The notes under the pieces: generated by a model | The model's input: the letters and a program-made list of their open reading frames with translations, nothing else | Databases searched by the model: none | What the model was told of the DNA's origin: nothing | Shown: positions 35,557 through 44,109 of the stretch, in pieces | How positions within the stretch are numbered: position 1 is the stretch's first letter | Layout: every line of letters starts with the position of its first letter | Assembly: GCA_945870035.1 (NCBI GenBank) | Contig: CAMBQQ010000001.1 | Coordinates: 1 to 64,000, forward strand | From: Rhizobium sp. Q54 | Lineage (GTDB): Bacteria > Pseudomonadota > Alphaproteobacteria > Rhizobiales > Xanthobacteraceae | Direction of reading: 5' to 3' | Length of the DNA: 64,000 nt | Translations under genes and position numbers: made by a program

Positions 35557-36189
35557 ATGAGTACAGATTTGATCGAGCTTTCCGCGACGGACCTGGCGTG
35601 CGAGCGCGGCGGCCGATTGGTATTCAGCGGGCTCAACTTCGCCGTGAGCGCCGGTGAGGCTTTGGTCGTCACCGGGCGCAATGGCGCCGGCAAATCGACG
35701 CTGCTGCGCCTGATCGCCGGGCTGCTGCGCAAATCGGGCGGACGGCTCGACCTGACCGGCGGGGCCGCAGGGGCCGACGAAGCGACCACCGCCGAACAAT
35801 CGCATTATCTCGGCCATCTGGACGCGGTGAAGCCGGCGCTTTCGGTCGGCGAAAATCTGCGTTTCTGGACGACCTATCTGGGCGCGCCGCGCGGTGCGCC
35901 GATTCGCCCGGCGCTGGAGGCGGTCGATCTGGCCCAACTTTCCGATTTGCCGGCGGCCTATCTGTCGGCCGGGCAAAGGCGGCGGCTGTCGATTGCCCGA
36001 TTGGTGGCCGTGCCGCGCCCGCTCTGGCTGCTCGATGAGCCGACCTCGGCGCTGGACACGCAATCGCAAGACCGGCTGGCAGCGCTGATGCGCAACCATC
36101 GCAGCCGAGGCGGCATGATCGTGGCGGCGGCGCATGGGCCGATTGGGCTGGATGATCCGCGTGAGTTGAAGTTGGGAGCGGTGACGTGA
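35557..36189 (+). CDS. ccmA: Heme exporter ATP-binding protein CcmA
   Basis: The ATPase (210 residues) of the CcmAB complex of system I cytochrome c maturation, which releases heme-loaded CcmE. The P-loop GRNGAGKSTLLRL, signature YLSAGQRRRLSIARL and Walker B LWLLDEPTSALD are complete, and the YLGHLDAVKPALSVGENLRF segment is CcmA-specific. AAAGG lies close to the ATG. A repeat separates it from ccmB. Confidence 0.95.
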   Translation: MSTDLIELSATDLACERGGRLVFSGLNFAVSAGEALVVTGRNGAGKSTLLRLIAGLLRKSGGRLDLTGGAAGADEATTAEQSHYLGHLDAVKPALSVGENLRFWTTYLGAPRGAPIRPALEAVDLAQLSDLPAAYLSAGQRRRLSIARLVAVPRPLWLLDEPTSALDTQSQDRLAALMRNHRSRGGMIVAAAHGPIGLDDPRELKLGAVT

Positions 36190-36218
36190 AGGATGTTCGC
36201 AGCCGTTGCACTTCCTTC

Positions 36219-36413
36219 ACCTCTCCCCGCATAGCTCGCCGAACGGCGAGCGTTCGCTCGCCTATGCGGGGAGAGGTCGACATTCGAGCAACAGCGAGAA
36301 TGGCGGGTGAGGGGACCTTGAGATTTGAGAACAAAGGAGAGGCCCCCTCACCCGGCCCGCCTTCGTTCTCGCTTCGGCGGGCCGACCTCTCCCCGCACGC
36401 GGGGAGAGGTGAC
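36219..36413. repeat. GC-rich palindromic repeats (family A, copy 7, double)
   Basis: ACCTCTCCCCGCATAGCTCG and its complement CGCCTATGCGGGGAGAGGTC form one module. The second is GACCTCTCCCCGCACGCGGG with GGGGAGAGGT. They fill the ccmA-ccmB spacer, where most relatives have adjacent or overlapping genes. Confidence 0.75.
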
Positions 36414-36427
36414 GAGCGCAAATTGGG

Positions 36428-37105
36428 ATGCCGATTATGACCGCCTTTCTCGCCCTCCTCGGCCGCGACATGCGCCTCGCCGTCCGCGTCGGCGGCGGCG
36501 CGCTGATGGGCGCGCTGTTCTATTTCACCGTGGTCGCGATGATGCCTTTCGCCATCGGCCCGGACCTCAATCTGCTGGCGCGAATCGGCTCTGCCATCCT
36601 GTGGCTCGGCGCGCTGCTGGCGAGCCTGCTGGCGCTCGACCGGCTGTTCGCCACCGACCACGACGACGGCTCGCTCGATCTGCTGATGATGGGCGCCATG
36701 CCGCTTGAGCTGGCGGTTGCCGCCAAGGCCATCGCGCACTGGCTGACCACCGCTTTGCCGCTGATCGTCATCACGCCGGTGCTCGGCCTGATGCTCAATA
36801 TCGAGATGTCGGCCATGGGCTGGGTGGCGCTGACGCTGCTCGCCGGCACGCCGGCGCTGACGTTCATCGGACTGATCGGCGCGGCCCTGGCCGTGACGTT
36901 GCGGCGCGGCGGCTTGTTGCTGGCGGTGCTGGTGCTGCCGCTGACGGTGCCGGTGCTGATCTTCGGCGTCGCCGCCGCCAATGCCGCCATTATCGGCCCC
37001 GCGCCGTTCGGCCCCCCTTTCACCATTCTTTGTGCGTTATCCTTGGCCAGTTTCGTCATCGGCCCTTTTGCCGCCGCGGCGGCCTTGCGGCAGGGACTGG
37101 AATGA
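36428..37105 (+). CDS. ccmB: Heme exporter membrane protein CcmB
   Basis: The membrane subunit (225 residues, six helices) that pairs with CcmA. FLALLGRDMRLAVRVGGGAL, LLALDRLFATDHDDGSLDLL and PLTVPVLIFGVAAANAAI are family motifs. The start may be the second ATG at 36437 (MTAFLALL), which fits homologues slightly better; neither has a strong ribosome site. ccmC follows after 13 bases. Confidence 0.94.
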   Translation: MPIMTAFLALLGRDMRLAVRVGGGALMGALFYFTVVAMMPFAIGPDLNLLARIGSAILWLGALLASLLALDRLFATDHDDGSLDLLMMGAMPLELAVAAKAIAHWLTTALPLIVITPVLGLMLNIEMSAMGWVALTLLAGTPALTFIGLIGAALAVTLRRGGLLLAVLVLPLTVPVLIFGVAAANAAIIGPAPFGPPFTILCALSLASFVIGPFAAAAALRQGLE

Positions 37106-37118
37106 CTAGAAAGCCATC

Positions 37119-37844
37119 ATGGCTGTGATCGATCTCGCCAACCCGACGCGTTTTCTGACGCTGGTCAACCGCGTGCTGCCCTGGCTCGCCGGCGCGACGG
37201 CGCTGGTTTTTGCCTATGGGCTTTATCGCGTTGGCGGCGCGCCGGACGACTATCAGCAAGGCGCCACCGTCAAGATCATGTACCTGCACGTCCCCGGCGC
37301 CTGGCTCGGCATGATGGCCTGGGGCGTGATGACCGTCGCGGCGCTCGGTACTTTGGTGTGGCGGCACCCGCTGGCGGACGTCGCCGGCAAGGCGGCGGCG
37401 CCGGTCGGCGCGGCTTTTACCTTCATCTGCCTGGTGACCGGTGCACTCTGGGGCCGGCCGATGTGGGGCACCTACTGGGTGTGGGACGCGCGGCTGACCT
37501 CGGTGCTGGTGCTGTTTCTTTTGTATCTCGGCATGCTGGCGCTGTACTGGACCGCCGAAGATCCGAACCGCAGCGCGCGCGCCGCCGCCATCCTGGCGCT
37601 GGTCGGCGCCGTCAATATCCCGATCATCAAATTCTCGGTCGACTGGTGGAACACATTGCATCAGCCGGCATCGGTGGTGCGCATGGGCGGCGCGGCCATC
37701 GACGCGTCGATCCTGGTGCCCCTTCTGATCATGGCGCTGGCGTTCACGCTGTTGTTTTTCACGCTGCACTTCGCCGCCATGCGCAACGAGATATTGCGCC
37801 GGCGCGTGCGAAGCATGCGCATGATGCAGGCGCGCGGCGCATGA
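37119..37844 (+). CDS. ccmC: Heme handling protein CcmC
   Basis: A 241-residue, six-helix inner-membrane protein that loads heme onto CcmE in cytochrome c maturation. The tryptophan-rich heme-handling signature is GRPMWGTYWVWDARLTSVLV, flanked by conserved histidines in MYLHVPGAWLGM and DWWNTLHQPASV. It lies between ccmB and ccmD. Confidence 0.97.
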   Translation: MAVIDLANPTRFLTLVNRVLPWLAGATALVFAYGLYRVGGAPDDYQQGATVKIMYLHVPGAWLGMMAWGVMTVAALGTLVWRHPLADVAGKAAAPVGAAFTFICLVTGALWGRPMWGTYWVWDARLTSVLVLFLLYLGMLALYWTAEDPNRSARAAAILALVGAVNIPIIKFSVDWWNTLHQPASVVRMGGAAIDASILVPLLIMALAFTLLFFTLHFAAMRNEILRRRVRSMRMMQARGA

Positions 37845-37862
37845 TCCCTCAACGTGTGAAGC

Positions 37863-37885
37863 GGTTTTCGGATAAGATCATGCGC
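37863..37885. repeat. Half of a GATCATGCGC-type repeat (family F)
   Basis: GGTTTTCGGATAAGATCATG-CGC matches, with one mismatch in 23, the reverse complement of the left half of the complete repeat at 53850-53899. It directly precedes the ccmD ribosome site (AAAGG at 37886-37890). Confidence 0.65.
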
Positions 37886-37899
37886 AAAGGAAAATGCGC

Positions 37900-38094
37900 A
37901 TGAGTCTCGGTCCGCACGCCGATTTCATCATCGCGTCTTATGCGGTGACCGCGCTGGTGGTCGTGGCGCTGATCGGCTGGATCGCGGCCGACTACGCCGC
38001 GCAGCGCCGCGTTCTCGGCGATCTCGAACAGCGCGGCGTGACCCGCCGGTCGCAACGCGGCAAAGATCACAAAGCTTTGGGTGACACGCCGTGA
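37900..38094 (+). CDS. ccmD: Heme exporter protein CcmD
   Basis: A 64-residue single-span membrane protein that stabilises the CcmC-CcmE complex and helps release heme-Ccm[22 protein letters not shown] leads into one helix, and the charged tail [14 protein letters not shown] is typical. An alternative ATG two codons earlier (37894) is too close to AAAGG, so 37900 is preferred. The stop overlaps the GTG of ccmG by four bases. Confidence 0.9.
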   Translation: MSLGPHADFIIASYAVTALVVVALIGWIAADYAAQRRVLGDLEQRGVTRRSQRGKDHKALGDTP

Positions 38095-38678
38095 ACCCAA
38101 CGCCGGAACAAAGCACGCGCGGCAAGCGCAACCTGCTGGTGATGCTGCCGCTGGTCGCCTTTCTCGCGCTCGCCGGCCTGTTCCTGTACCGGCTCGGCAC
38201 CGGCGATCCGTCCAGACTGCCGTCGGCGCTGATCGGACGGCAGGCGCCAGCGATCGACCTGCCGGCACTCGAAGGGCTAACCCGCGACGGCAAACCCGTG
38301 CCCGGACTGAGCAACGCGACATTCGCCGGCAAGGTGACTTTGGTGAATGTGTGGGCGTCGTGGTGCGTACCGTGTCACGACGAAGCGCCGCTGCTCGACC
38401 GGATGGCCAAGGACACGCGCTTCCAGATCGCCGGCATCAACTACAAGGATGCGCCCGACAATGCGCGGCGCTTCCTCAACCGCTACGGCAATCCGTTTAG
38501 CGCCGCCGGCGCCGACAGCAATGGCCGTGCCTCGATCGACTGGGGCGTCTATGGCGTACCGGAGACGTTTCTGATTGGCCGCGACGGCGCGATTGCCTAC
38601 AAGCTGGTCGGGCCGATCACGGCGGAGAACCTGGCAAAGGTTCTGATGCCGGAGATCGAAAAGGCGCTGGCGCGTTAG
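38091..38678 (+). CDS. ccmG: Thiol:disulfide interchange protein CcmG/DsbE
   Basis: A membrane-anchored periplasmic thioredoxin-like reductase (195 residues) that keeps apocytochrome c cysteines reduced. An N-terminal anchor ([20 protein letters not shown]) is followed by the active-site [15 protein letters not shown] (CxxC). [15 protein letters not shown] carries the cis-proline. The GTG start overlaps the ccmD stop (GTGA). Confidence 0.95.
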   Translation: MNPTPEQSTRGKRNLLVMLPLVAFLALAGLFLYRLGTGDPSRLPSALIGRQAPAIDLPALEGLTRDGKPVPGLSNATFAGKVTLVNVWASWCVPCHDEAPLLDRMAKDTRFQIAGINYKDAPDNARRFLNRYGNPFSAAGADSNGRASIDWGVYGVPETFLIGRDGAIAYKLVGPITAENLAKVLMPEIEKALAR

Positions 38679-38698
38679 TTAAAGCCGCGGCGAACGAT

Positions 38699-39127
38699 TT
38701 ATCCGTCGTGCGGCGGATCGAGCGCCAATAAGGCCGTTTCCAATGCCGTTGCGCAGCGAATGAGATCGATCAAGAGTTGCGCATCGACTTCAGATCGGCC
38801 CTCATATTCCGCGAGATTGCGCGCGTCATGTGATTTGGCCAAAACCCGCCAAATCGAAGCATCCAAACCTGCCGTATGCGCGAGAGCCTGAAAGACCAGA
38901 TAGCGGTTTTCGGAGCGATATCCGAGACGACGTAGCGCGGCCAAAGCAAGCGCGTGCGCCGCGTTGTAGGCCAAATCAAACCTGCTGTCGGGCGAAAGGG
39001 TTTCATTGCGCGAATCCGCTAGGCGGCTTCTGGCAGAACCGACCAATCCGTCAAATTCACTTCGTGTGGCCGCTTCAGTCTTGAGCTTTCCGATCTTTAC
39101 GAGGTTGTCGAGTTCCTGCTTGTTCAT
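38699..39127 (-). CDS. HEPN domain protein (putative toxin or effector of an MNT/HEPN pair)
   Basis: A 142-residue all-helical HEPN-type protein. The family core is DLAYNAAHALALAALRRLGYRSENRY, of which the end is near residue 76, and SHDARNLAEYEG near residues 99-110. The RX4HXY motif of the HepT RNase is not present: after R103 come NLAEY, with no histidine. It may therefore belong to a HEPN branch without that nuclease site. Its ATG overlaps the stop of the upstream nucleotidyltransferase by four bases (ATGA), so the two are translationally coupled. Confidence 0.75.
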   Translation of the reverse strand: MNKQELDNLVKIGKLKTEAATRSEFDGLVGSARSRLADSRNETLSPDSRFDLAYNAAHALALAALRRLGYRSENRYLVFQALAHTAGLDASIWRVLAKSHDARNLAEYEGRSEVDAQLLIDLIRCATALETALLALDPPHDG

Positions 39128-39717
39128 GGGAGCAAATCGCTTTCCGAACCAAGAACAAATATTTTTGGCAGAGAGTTGATTTTAAAGGCGAAAGAATTCT
39201 TCTGGACCACCTTTCGTCGCCAATCGGCTTTGGAAATAAAGCTTGGATTTATTGGCCGGCCCAGCGCGGCTTCTGCTTTTTGTAGCCCCGCGTAAATGTC
39301 TGAATAGGTTAAGTCATCTCCTACCACCATTAGATCGATATCGCTTCGTGCCGTGTCATTGCCTTTGGCTGTTGAGCCATAGACAAACGCGGCCTCGATC
39401 CTGTCAGCCATCGGCGCGAGGGATTCTTTTAATGGTTCAGCCAATCCCATTGTTTTTGCCACAAGACTTCGCAACTCGGCAAAAATCGGAGATTGATGAT
39501 TGGCTTGGTAGTGCGTTTGATTGCCAACGCGCTTTACCATCACCAAGCCGCCACGCTGAAGCCGAGCCAGTTCGCGCCCTACCGCGCCGGTTCCGGAAGC
39601 AACGTTGTGAATGATCTCCGACGTATAAAAACTGCGTTCAGGCTGTCCGAATATCAGAGCCAAGACGCGCTGCTGCACTTTCGAGAACAAAGCCCCGGAC
39701 AATCCATTTCCGTCCAT
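39124..39717 (-). CDS. Winged-helix DNA-binding / minimal nucleotidyltransferase fusion
   Basis: A 197-residue protein with two parts. Residues about 10-75 are an ArsR-like winged helix (SFYTSEIIHNVASGTGAVGR, LARLQRGGLVMVKRVGNQTH). Residues about 105-165 are a nucleotidyltransferase with the GS-x10-DxD motif (G114, S115, D126, D128). In MNT/HEPN type VII systems the MNT enzyme can modify the HEPN partner; here the added DNA-binding domain suggests self-regulation through the palindromes just upstream. The codons are less GC-rich than in neighbouring genes, which fits acquisition. Confidence 0.8.
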   Translation of the reverse strand: MDGNGLSGALFSKVQQRVLALIFGQPERSFYTSEIIHNVASGTGAVGRELARLQRGGLVMVKRVGNQTHYQANHQSPIFAELRSLVAKTMGLAEPLKESLAPMADRIEAAFVYGSTAKGNDTARSDIDLMVVGDDLTYSDIYAGLQKAEAALGRPINPSFISKADWRRKVVQKNSFAFKINSLPKIFVLGSESDLLP

Positions 39718-39726
39718 CTTAATATT

Positions 39727-39841
39727 CCCATTTTGGGTATAATACCACCCAATTTAAGTAGCGCAATCAGAAAAACTTCAAAATTCTTTAAATAATATCA
39801 ATATTATACCTATAATAGGTATTAACAAACCCATTATGGGT
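39727..39841 (-). promoter_or_regulatory. Palindromic operators upstream of the MNT/HEPN module
   Basis: An AT-rich stretch with four perfect odd-length palindromes: CCCATTTTGGG (39727-39737), GGTATAATACC (39736-39746), ATACCTATAATAGGTAT (39806-39822) and ACCCATTATGGGT (39829-39841). They share ACC-CAT/TAT half-sites. The TATAAT inside 39738-39743 may also serve as a -10 box. The layout fits binding sites for a dimeric winged-helix regulator. Confidence 0.6.
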
Positions 39842-39842
39842 A

Positions 39843-40406
39843 CTATTCTTTCGTCTCCACCGAATGCTTCATCAGCAGCGGATATTGCAGCGCGCCGAAA
39901 ATGAAGGTGAGCGGCACGACGCCGAACAATTTGAAATTCACCCAGAAGTCCGTCGACTGCGTGCGCCAGACCACTTCGTTGACGACGGCGAGAAACACAA
40001 AGAAAAACGCCCAGCGCCAGGTCAGCTTGCGCCAGCCCTCCTCGGTGAGATTGAACACCGAGTCGAACAGCATGCCGAGCAGCGGCTTGTTGAAGGCAAG
40101 GCCGAAGAACAGCGCGCCGGCAAACAAGACATAGATGATGGTCGGCTTGAGCTTGATGAACAATTCGTCTTGCAGAACGATCGTCAGCCCGCCGAACACC
40201 AGCACGATGACGGCCGTGACCAGAGGCATAACCTCAATGCGCTGCGTCAACACATAGGACACCGAAAGCGCCACCAGCACGGCGACCATGAAGGCGCCGG
40301 TTGCGGTGTAGATGCCGAATTTCGCATTGGCGGCAAAGAACAGGATCAGCGGGCCAATATCGAGCACCAGCTTGAGCGTCGGGTTAAGCTTTTTCTTTTC
40401 CGCCAT
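39843..40406 (-). CDS. yciB: Inner membrane-spanning protein YciB (septation protein A family)
   Basis: A 187-residue protein with about five membrane helices, from LVLDIGPLILFFAANAKFGI to ILVFGGLTIVLQD..., and the conserved KPTIIYVLFAGALFFGL and ALVNEVVWRTQST-like segment (read here as AVVNEVVWRTQST). The family affects envelope integrity and intracellular septation. The start at 40406 (MAEKKKLNPTLKL) replaces a longer frame inside ftsY. It follows ftsY by four bases on the same strand, a conserved pairing. Confidence 0.93.
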   Translation of the reverse strand: MAEKKKLNPTLKLVLDIGPLILFFAANAKFGIYTATGAFMVAVLVALSVSYVLTQRIEVMPLVTAVIVLVFGGLTIVLQDELFIKLKPTIIYVLFAGALFFGLAFNKPLLGMLFDSVFNLTEEGWRKLTWRWAFFFVFLAVVNEVVWRTQSTDFWVNFKLFGVVPLTFIFGALQYPLLMKHSVETKE

Positions 40407-40410
40407 CTTA

Positions 40411-41343
40411 CTAATCCTCAATTCCCACCACGGCCCGCGCGAAGTCGCGCGCGGTGAATGCCGCCAGATCGTCGAAGCCTTCGCCGACGCCGATGAAATG
40501 CACGGGCAATTTGAAACGCTCGGCAATGGCAACAAGGATGCCGCCGCGCGCGGTGCCGTCGAGCTTGGTCATCACCAGGCCCGTCACGCCGGCGACCTTG
40601 CCGAAAACCTCGACCTGGCTGAGCGCGTTCTGCCCCACCGTGGCGTCGAGCACCAGCAGCACCGCATGCGGCGCGGTCGGCTCGACCTTGCGCATGACGC
40701 GCACGATCTTTTCCAGTTCGCTCATTAACTCGGCGCGGTTCTGCAAACGTCCGGCGGTATCGACCAATACGATTTCCGTACCGTCGACTTTCGCCGCGGT
40801 GATCGCCTCGAATGCAAGACTCGCCGGATCGGAACCGGGCGTGCTCGCCTTCACGGTGGCGCCGGTGCGCGAGCCCCAGATTTTCAACTGCTCGATGGCC
40901 GCGGCGCGGAATGTGTCGCCGGCGACCAGCATCACCTTCTTGCCCTCGGCGCGGAACCTGGCAGCCATCTTGCCGATGGTCGTGGTCTTGCCGGAACCGT
41001 TGACGCCGGAGACGAGAATGACGAAGGGCGTCGCGGTGATTTCCAGGGGCCTGGCCACCGGCGTCAGCACCTTCTCGATTTCACCGGCAAGCAGCGTCCG
41101 CACCTCTTCCGGCGCGATGCCTTTCTCGTAGCGGCCCTGCTTCAGCAGCGACGAAATGCGCGCCGCGAAATCGACGCCCAGATCGGCGCGGATCAATTCA
41201 TTTTCGAGGTCTTCCAGCGTATCGGCGTCGATCTTGCGCTTGACGATCAGATCGCTGATGGCGCCGCCAAGCGACGCCGACGTGCGCTTGAGGCCGCCGC
41301 TCAGGCGCTTCCACCAACTGGTTTTCTCTGTGCTGTCGCTCAT
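40411..41343 (-). CDS. ftsY: Signal recognition particle receptor FtsY
   Basis: The SRP receptor GTPase (310 residues), which docks Ffh-ribosome complexes at the membrane. It has a short basic N-terminus ([20 protein letters not shown]) and no long acidic A domain, as is common in alphaproteobacteria. The NG domain carries [31 protein letters not shown] and [10 protein letters not shown]. Its partner gene ffh is in the same window at 46588. Confidence 0.97.
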   Translation of the reverse strand: MSDSTEKTSWWKRLSGGLKRTSASLGGAISDLIVKRKIDADTLEDLENELIRADLGVDFAARISSLLKQGRYEKGIAPEEVRTLLAGEIEKVLTPVARPLEITATPFVILVSGVNGSGKTTTIGKMAARFRAEGKKVMLVAGDTFRAAAIEQLKIWGSRTGATVKASTPGSDPASLAFEAITAAKVDGTEIVLVDTAGRLQNRAELMSELEKIVRVMRKVEPTAPHAVLLVLDATVGQNALSQVEVFGKVAGVTGLVMTKLDGTARGGILVAIAERFKLPVHFIGVGEGFDDLAAFTARDFARAVVGIED

Positions 41344-41387
41344 GTCGCGCCCGTGATACCCGTTTCGGGCATGATTGGTAAGATATT

Positions 41388-42119
41388 ATGACCCCCGACG
41401 AAATGCTCGGCCGCCTGCTGTACCGCGACGGGCTGATGCTGGTGATCGACAAGCCGGCCGGCCTGTCCGTGCATCGCGGCCCGAAGGGCGGCGACAGCCT
41501 GGAAGATTATTTCGACGTGCTGCGCTTCGGCCTGCCGCGCATGCCGGCGCTCGCGCACCGGCTCGACAAGGACACCTCCGGCTGCCTGGTGCTCGGCCGC
41601 CACCGCAAGGCGCTGGCGCTGCTCGGCAAGCTGTTCAAGAACGGAAACATCGGCAAGATTTATTGGGCGGTGGTCGAGGGCGGCCCCGAAGCGGACGAAG
41701 GCCGCATCGATATTCCGCTCGCCAAGCTCGATGAAAATCGCGGCTGGTGGATGAAGCCCGATCCTGATGGCAAGCCGTCATCGACCTTGTGGAAGGTGAT
41801 GGGGCGTGGCGACGGCAAGACCTGGCTGGCGCTGGAGCCGCTGACCGGGCGCACCCATCAACTGCGCGTGCACTGCGCCGAGATGGGCTTCCCGATTCTC
41901 GGCGACGCGATTTACGGCAGCGCGCCGCGCGCCGGCGGGCCGCCGCTGCATCTGCATGCGCGCGAAGTGGTGGTGCCGATTTCGAAGAACAAGCCGCCGG
42001 TCGTCACCACCGCGCCGGCGCCGGCGCATATGCACGAGATGCTCAAAGCATGCGGATGGACAGGCGAGCCTCAAGCCGAACCGGTCGTGATGGCCGAGGC
42101 TAATACAACATCGCCTTGA
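41388..42119 (+). CDS. RluA-family RNA pseudouridine synthase
   Basis: A 243-residue pseudouridine synthase of the RluA/RsuA superfamily acting on rRNA or tRNA. The catalytic aspartate lies in AHRLDKDTSGCLVLGR, with LVIDKPAGLSVHRG before it and PLTGRTHQLRVHCAEMGFPI after. No S4 domain is present, and the target uridine cannot be predicted. It is divergent from ftsY; its last 20 bases overlap the convergent FMN-binding gene. Confidence 0.92.
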   Translation: MTPDEMLGRLLYRDGLMLVIDKPAGLSVHRGPKGGDSLEDYFDVLRFGLPRMPALAHRLDKDTSGCLVLGRHRKALALLGKLFKNGNIGKIYWAVVEGGPEADEGRIDIPLAKLDENRGWWMKPDPDGKPSSTLWKVMGRGDGKTWLALEPLTGRTHQLRVHCAEMGFPILGDAIYGSAPRAGGPPLHLHAREVVVPISKNKPPVVTTAPAPAHMHEMLKACGWTGEPQAEPVVMAEANTTSP

Positions 42120-42723
42120 TGCGTTCGGGCGCGGCCTTGTCGTATTCCTCGCCGCCCATTTTGCCCTGGCTCACTTCGGCGACGATCGCGCCGGTCGACG
42201 GCAAACTCTCGCGCTCGATCTGCGTCGCCGGATCCCAAAGCTTCGAGCGCACGATCGCCTTCGAGCAATGGAAGAACACCGTGTCGATGTGAATGACCAG
42301 AACGCTGCGCGGCAATTTGCCGTTCACGGCGAAGCTTTGCATCAGGTCGGGATCGATCGAGATCGAGGCGCGGCCGTTCACCCGCAACGTCTCGCCGATG
42401 CCGGGGATGAGAAACAACACGGCGATACGCGGATCGCGCAGGATGTTGCGAAAGCCATCGACGCGATTGTTGCCGGGCCGATCGGGAATGGCGAGCGTCC
42501 TGTCGTCGAGAATGCGCACGAAGCCCGCCGCGTCGCCTTTCGGCGAACAATCGAGCCCTTCCGGGCCGCCGGTGGCAATGGCGACGAAAGGCGCAGCCTC
42601 GATCAATTTGCGGTAGCTCGGGCTGAGATGGTCGATCTCCTTGGCGAGCGAAGGACCGTAGGGCTTGCCGTAGAGCGCCTCGAGCTGTTCGACGGTCGTG
42701 ATCAGATGGTCGGTCCCGGCCAT
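42100..42723 (-). CDS. FMN-dependent PPOX-type flavoprotein
   Basis: A 207-residue split-barrel flavin-binding protein of the pyridoxamine-phosphate-oxidase-like class, close to the MSMEG_1061-type group. The N-terminal segment LIEAAPFVAIATGGPEGLDC is followed by SPKGDAAGFVRILDDRTLAI and PDRPGNNRVDGFRNILRDPR. GETLRVNGRASISIDPDL is also typical. It is probably a cytoplasmic oxidoreductase with an unknown substrate. It lies 20 bases downstream of mtaB on the opposite orientation's far side, that is, it is transcribed ahead of nothing else. Confidence 0.85.
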   Translation of the reverse strand: MAGTDHLITTVEQLEALYGKPYGPSLAKEIDHLSPSYRKLIEAAPFVAIATGGPEGLDCSPKGDAAGFVRILDDRTLAIPDRPGNNRVDGFRNILRDPRIAVLFLIPGIGETLRVNGRASISIDPDLMQSFAVNGKLPRSVLVIHIDTVFFHCSKAIVRSKLWDPATQIERESLPSTGAIVAEVSQGKMGGEEYDKAAPERIKAMLY

Positions 42724-42743
42724 TGGCGTAATTCCTTATTGTA

Positions 42744-43964
42744 TCAAGCCGCGATCAATTGCCGGCCGTCATGCGCGGCGATCGTCAAATCCAGCATAAC
42801 ACCCGGCGCGGCGGCAGTCGCGAGCCACACGGCAGTAAACTGTTCGGTGCGGCCGATGCCGCCGCGCTCGGTCAGCACCGTGCGCCGCGCGCCGATCTGC
42901 GATGCGAGATGAGCGCGCAGTGCTGCCTCGCCCTTGCCGCGCAGGCGCTGCGCGCGCTCCTTGATAACGGCGCGGTCAAGCTGCGGCATACGCGCCGCCG
43001 GCGTGCCGGGGCGCGGCGAGAACGGAAACACATGAAGCTGCGTCAAGCCGCAGTCATCGACGAGGTCGAGCGAGCGCGCGAACATATCCTCGGACTCGGT
43101 CGGGAAGCCGGCGATGATATCGGCGCCGAATACGACATCGGGGCGCAGACGGCGCACGTCGTTGCAGAAACGAATGGCGTCAGCACGCGAATGCCGTCGC
43201 TTCATGCGCTTGAGGATCATGTCGTCGCCGGCCTGCAACGACAGATGCAAATGCGGCATCAAACGCGGCTCGTTGGAGATCGCGTCGAGCAGGTCGGCGT
43301 CAGCCTCGACCGAATCGATGGAAGACAGCCGCAATCGCGCAATCTCGGGCACCTCGCGCAACAGCCGCTTGACCAAAGCGCCGAGTTTCAAGTCGCCATC
43401 GCGGTAGCTGGTAATATCGACGCCGGTCAACACGATCTCGCGGTAGCCGTTGCCGACCAAGCGGCGCGCCTGCGCCACCACGTCGTCTACCGGCAATGAG
43501 CGCGAATTGCCGCGCCCGAAAGGAATAATGCAGAAGGTGCAGCGATGGTCGCAGCCGTTCTGCACCTGCACGAAAGCGCGGGTATGGCCGTCGATAGCAT
43601 CGACGCCATGCGCGGCGAGCGTTTTCGCTGCCATGATGTCGCCGACGGCGACGCGCGCATCGCTGGCCCACGCGCGCGCATCGAGCTTCTCTTCATTGCC
43701 AAGGACGCGATCGACTTCCGGCATGGCGGCGAATGTCGCGGCCTCGGCCTGCGCCGCGCAGCCGGTGACGACGATGCGCACGTCGGGCCGTTCGCGCCTG
43801 ATGCGGCGGATGTTCTGGCGCGCCTGCTTCACCGCTTCCGATGTCACCGCGCAGGTATTGACCACCACGGCATTGTCGAAACCTGCAGCGAACGCTTGCC
43901 GCCGGATCACTTCCGACTCGGCAATGTTGAGCCGGCAGCCGAAGGTGACGATATCGACACTCAT
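42744..43964 (-). CDS. mtaB: tRNA (N6-threonylcarbamoyladenosine37-C2) methylthiotransferase MtaB
   Basis: A radical SAM methylthiotransferase (406 residues) that converts t6A37 of ANN-decoding tRNAs to ms2t6A. The N-terminal domain has three cysteines (TFGCRLN, VNTCAVT, VTGCAAQ) for an auxiliary cluster. The radical SAM motif is NGCDHRCTFCIIPFGRGNSR, and a TRAM-like C-terminus ends the protein. The ATG at 43964 (MSVDIVTFGCRLN) is the family start; the longer frame reads into a repeat. It is downstream of dapF on the same strand. Confidence 0.96.
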   Translation of the reverse strand: MSVDIVTFGCRLNIAESEVIRRQAFAAGFDNAVVVNTCAVTSEAVKQARQNIRRIRRERPDVRIVVTGCAAQAEAATFAAMPEVDRVLGNEEKLDARAWASDARVAVGDIMAAKTLAAHGVDAIDGHTRAFVQVQNGCDHRCTFCIIPFGRGNSRSLPVDDVVAQARRLVGNGYREIVLTGVDITSYRDGDLKLGALVKRLLREVPEIARLRLSSIDSVEADADLLDAISNEPRLMPHLHLSLQAGDDMILKRMKRRHSRADAIRFCNDVRRLRPDVVFGADIIAGFPTESEDMFARSLDLVDDCGLTQLHVFPFSPRPGTPAARMPQLDRAVIKERAQRLRGKGEAALRAHLASQIGARRTVLTERGGIGRTEQFTAVWLATAAAPGVMLDLTIAAHDGRQLIAA

Positions 43965-43982
43965 GCGACAATCTCCGCTTGC

Positions 43983-44099
43983 ACCCTCCCCTGGAGGGGG
44001 AGGGTCGGATCGCTGCAAGCGATCCGGGGTGGGGTGATCTTCAAAGTCACCCCCTCCCGGCGAGCTTCGCTCGCCGACCTCCCCCCTCCAGGGGGAGGT
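43983..44099. repeat. GC-rich palindromic repeats (family A, copy 8, double)
   Basis: ACCCTCCCCTGGAGGGGGAG with GATCGCTGCAAGCGATC, then the facing GGCGAGCTTCGCTCGCC and ACCTCCCCCCTCCAGGGGGA. It fills the dapF-mtaB spacer. Confidence 0.75.
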
Positions 44100-44109
44100 G
44101 AAGAAAAAA

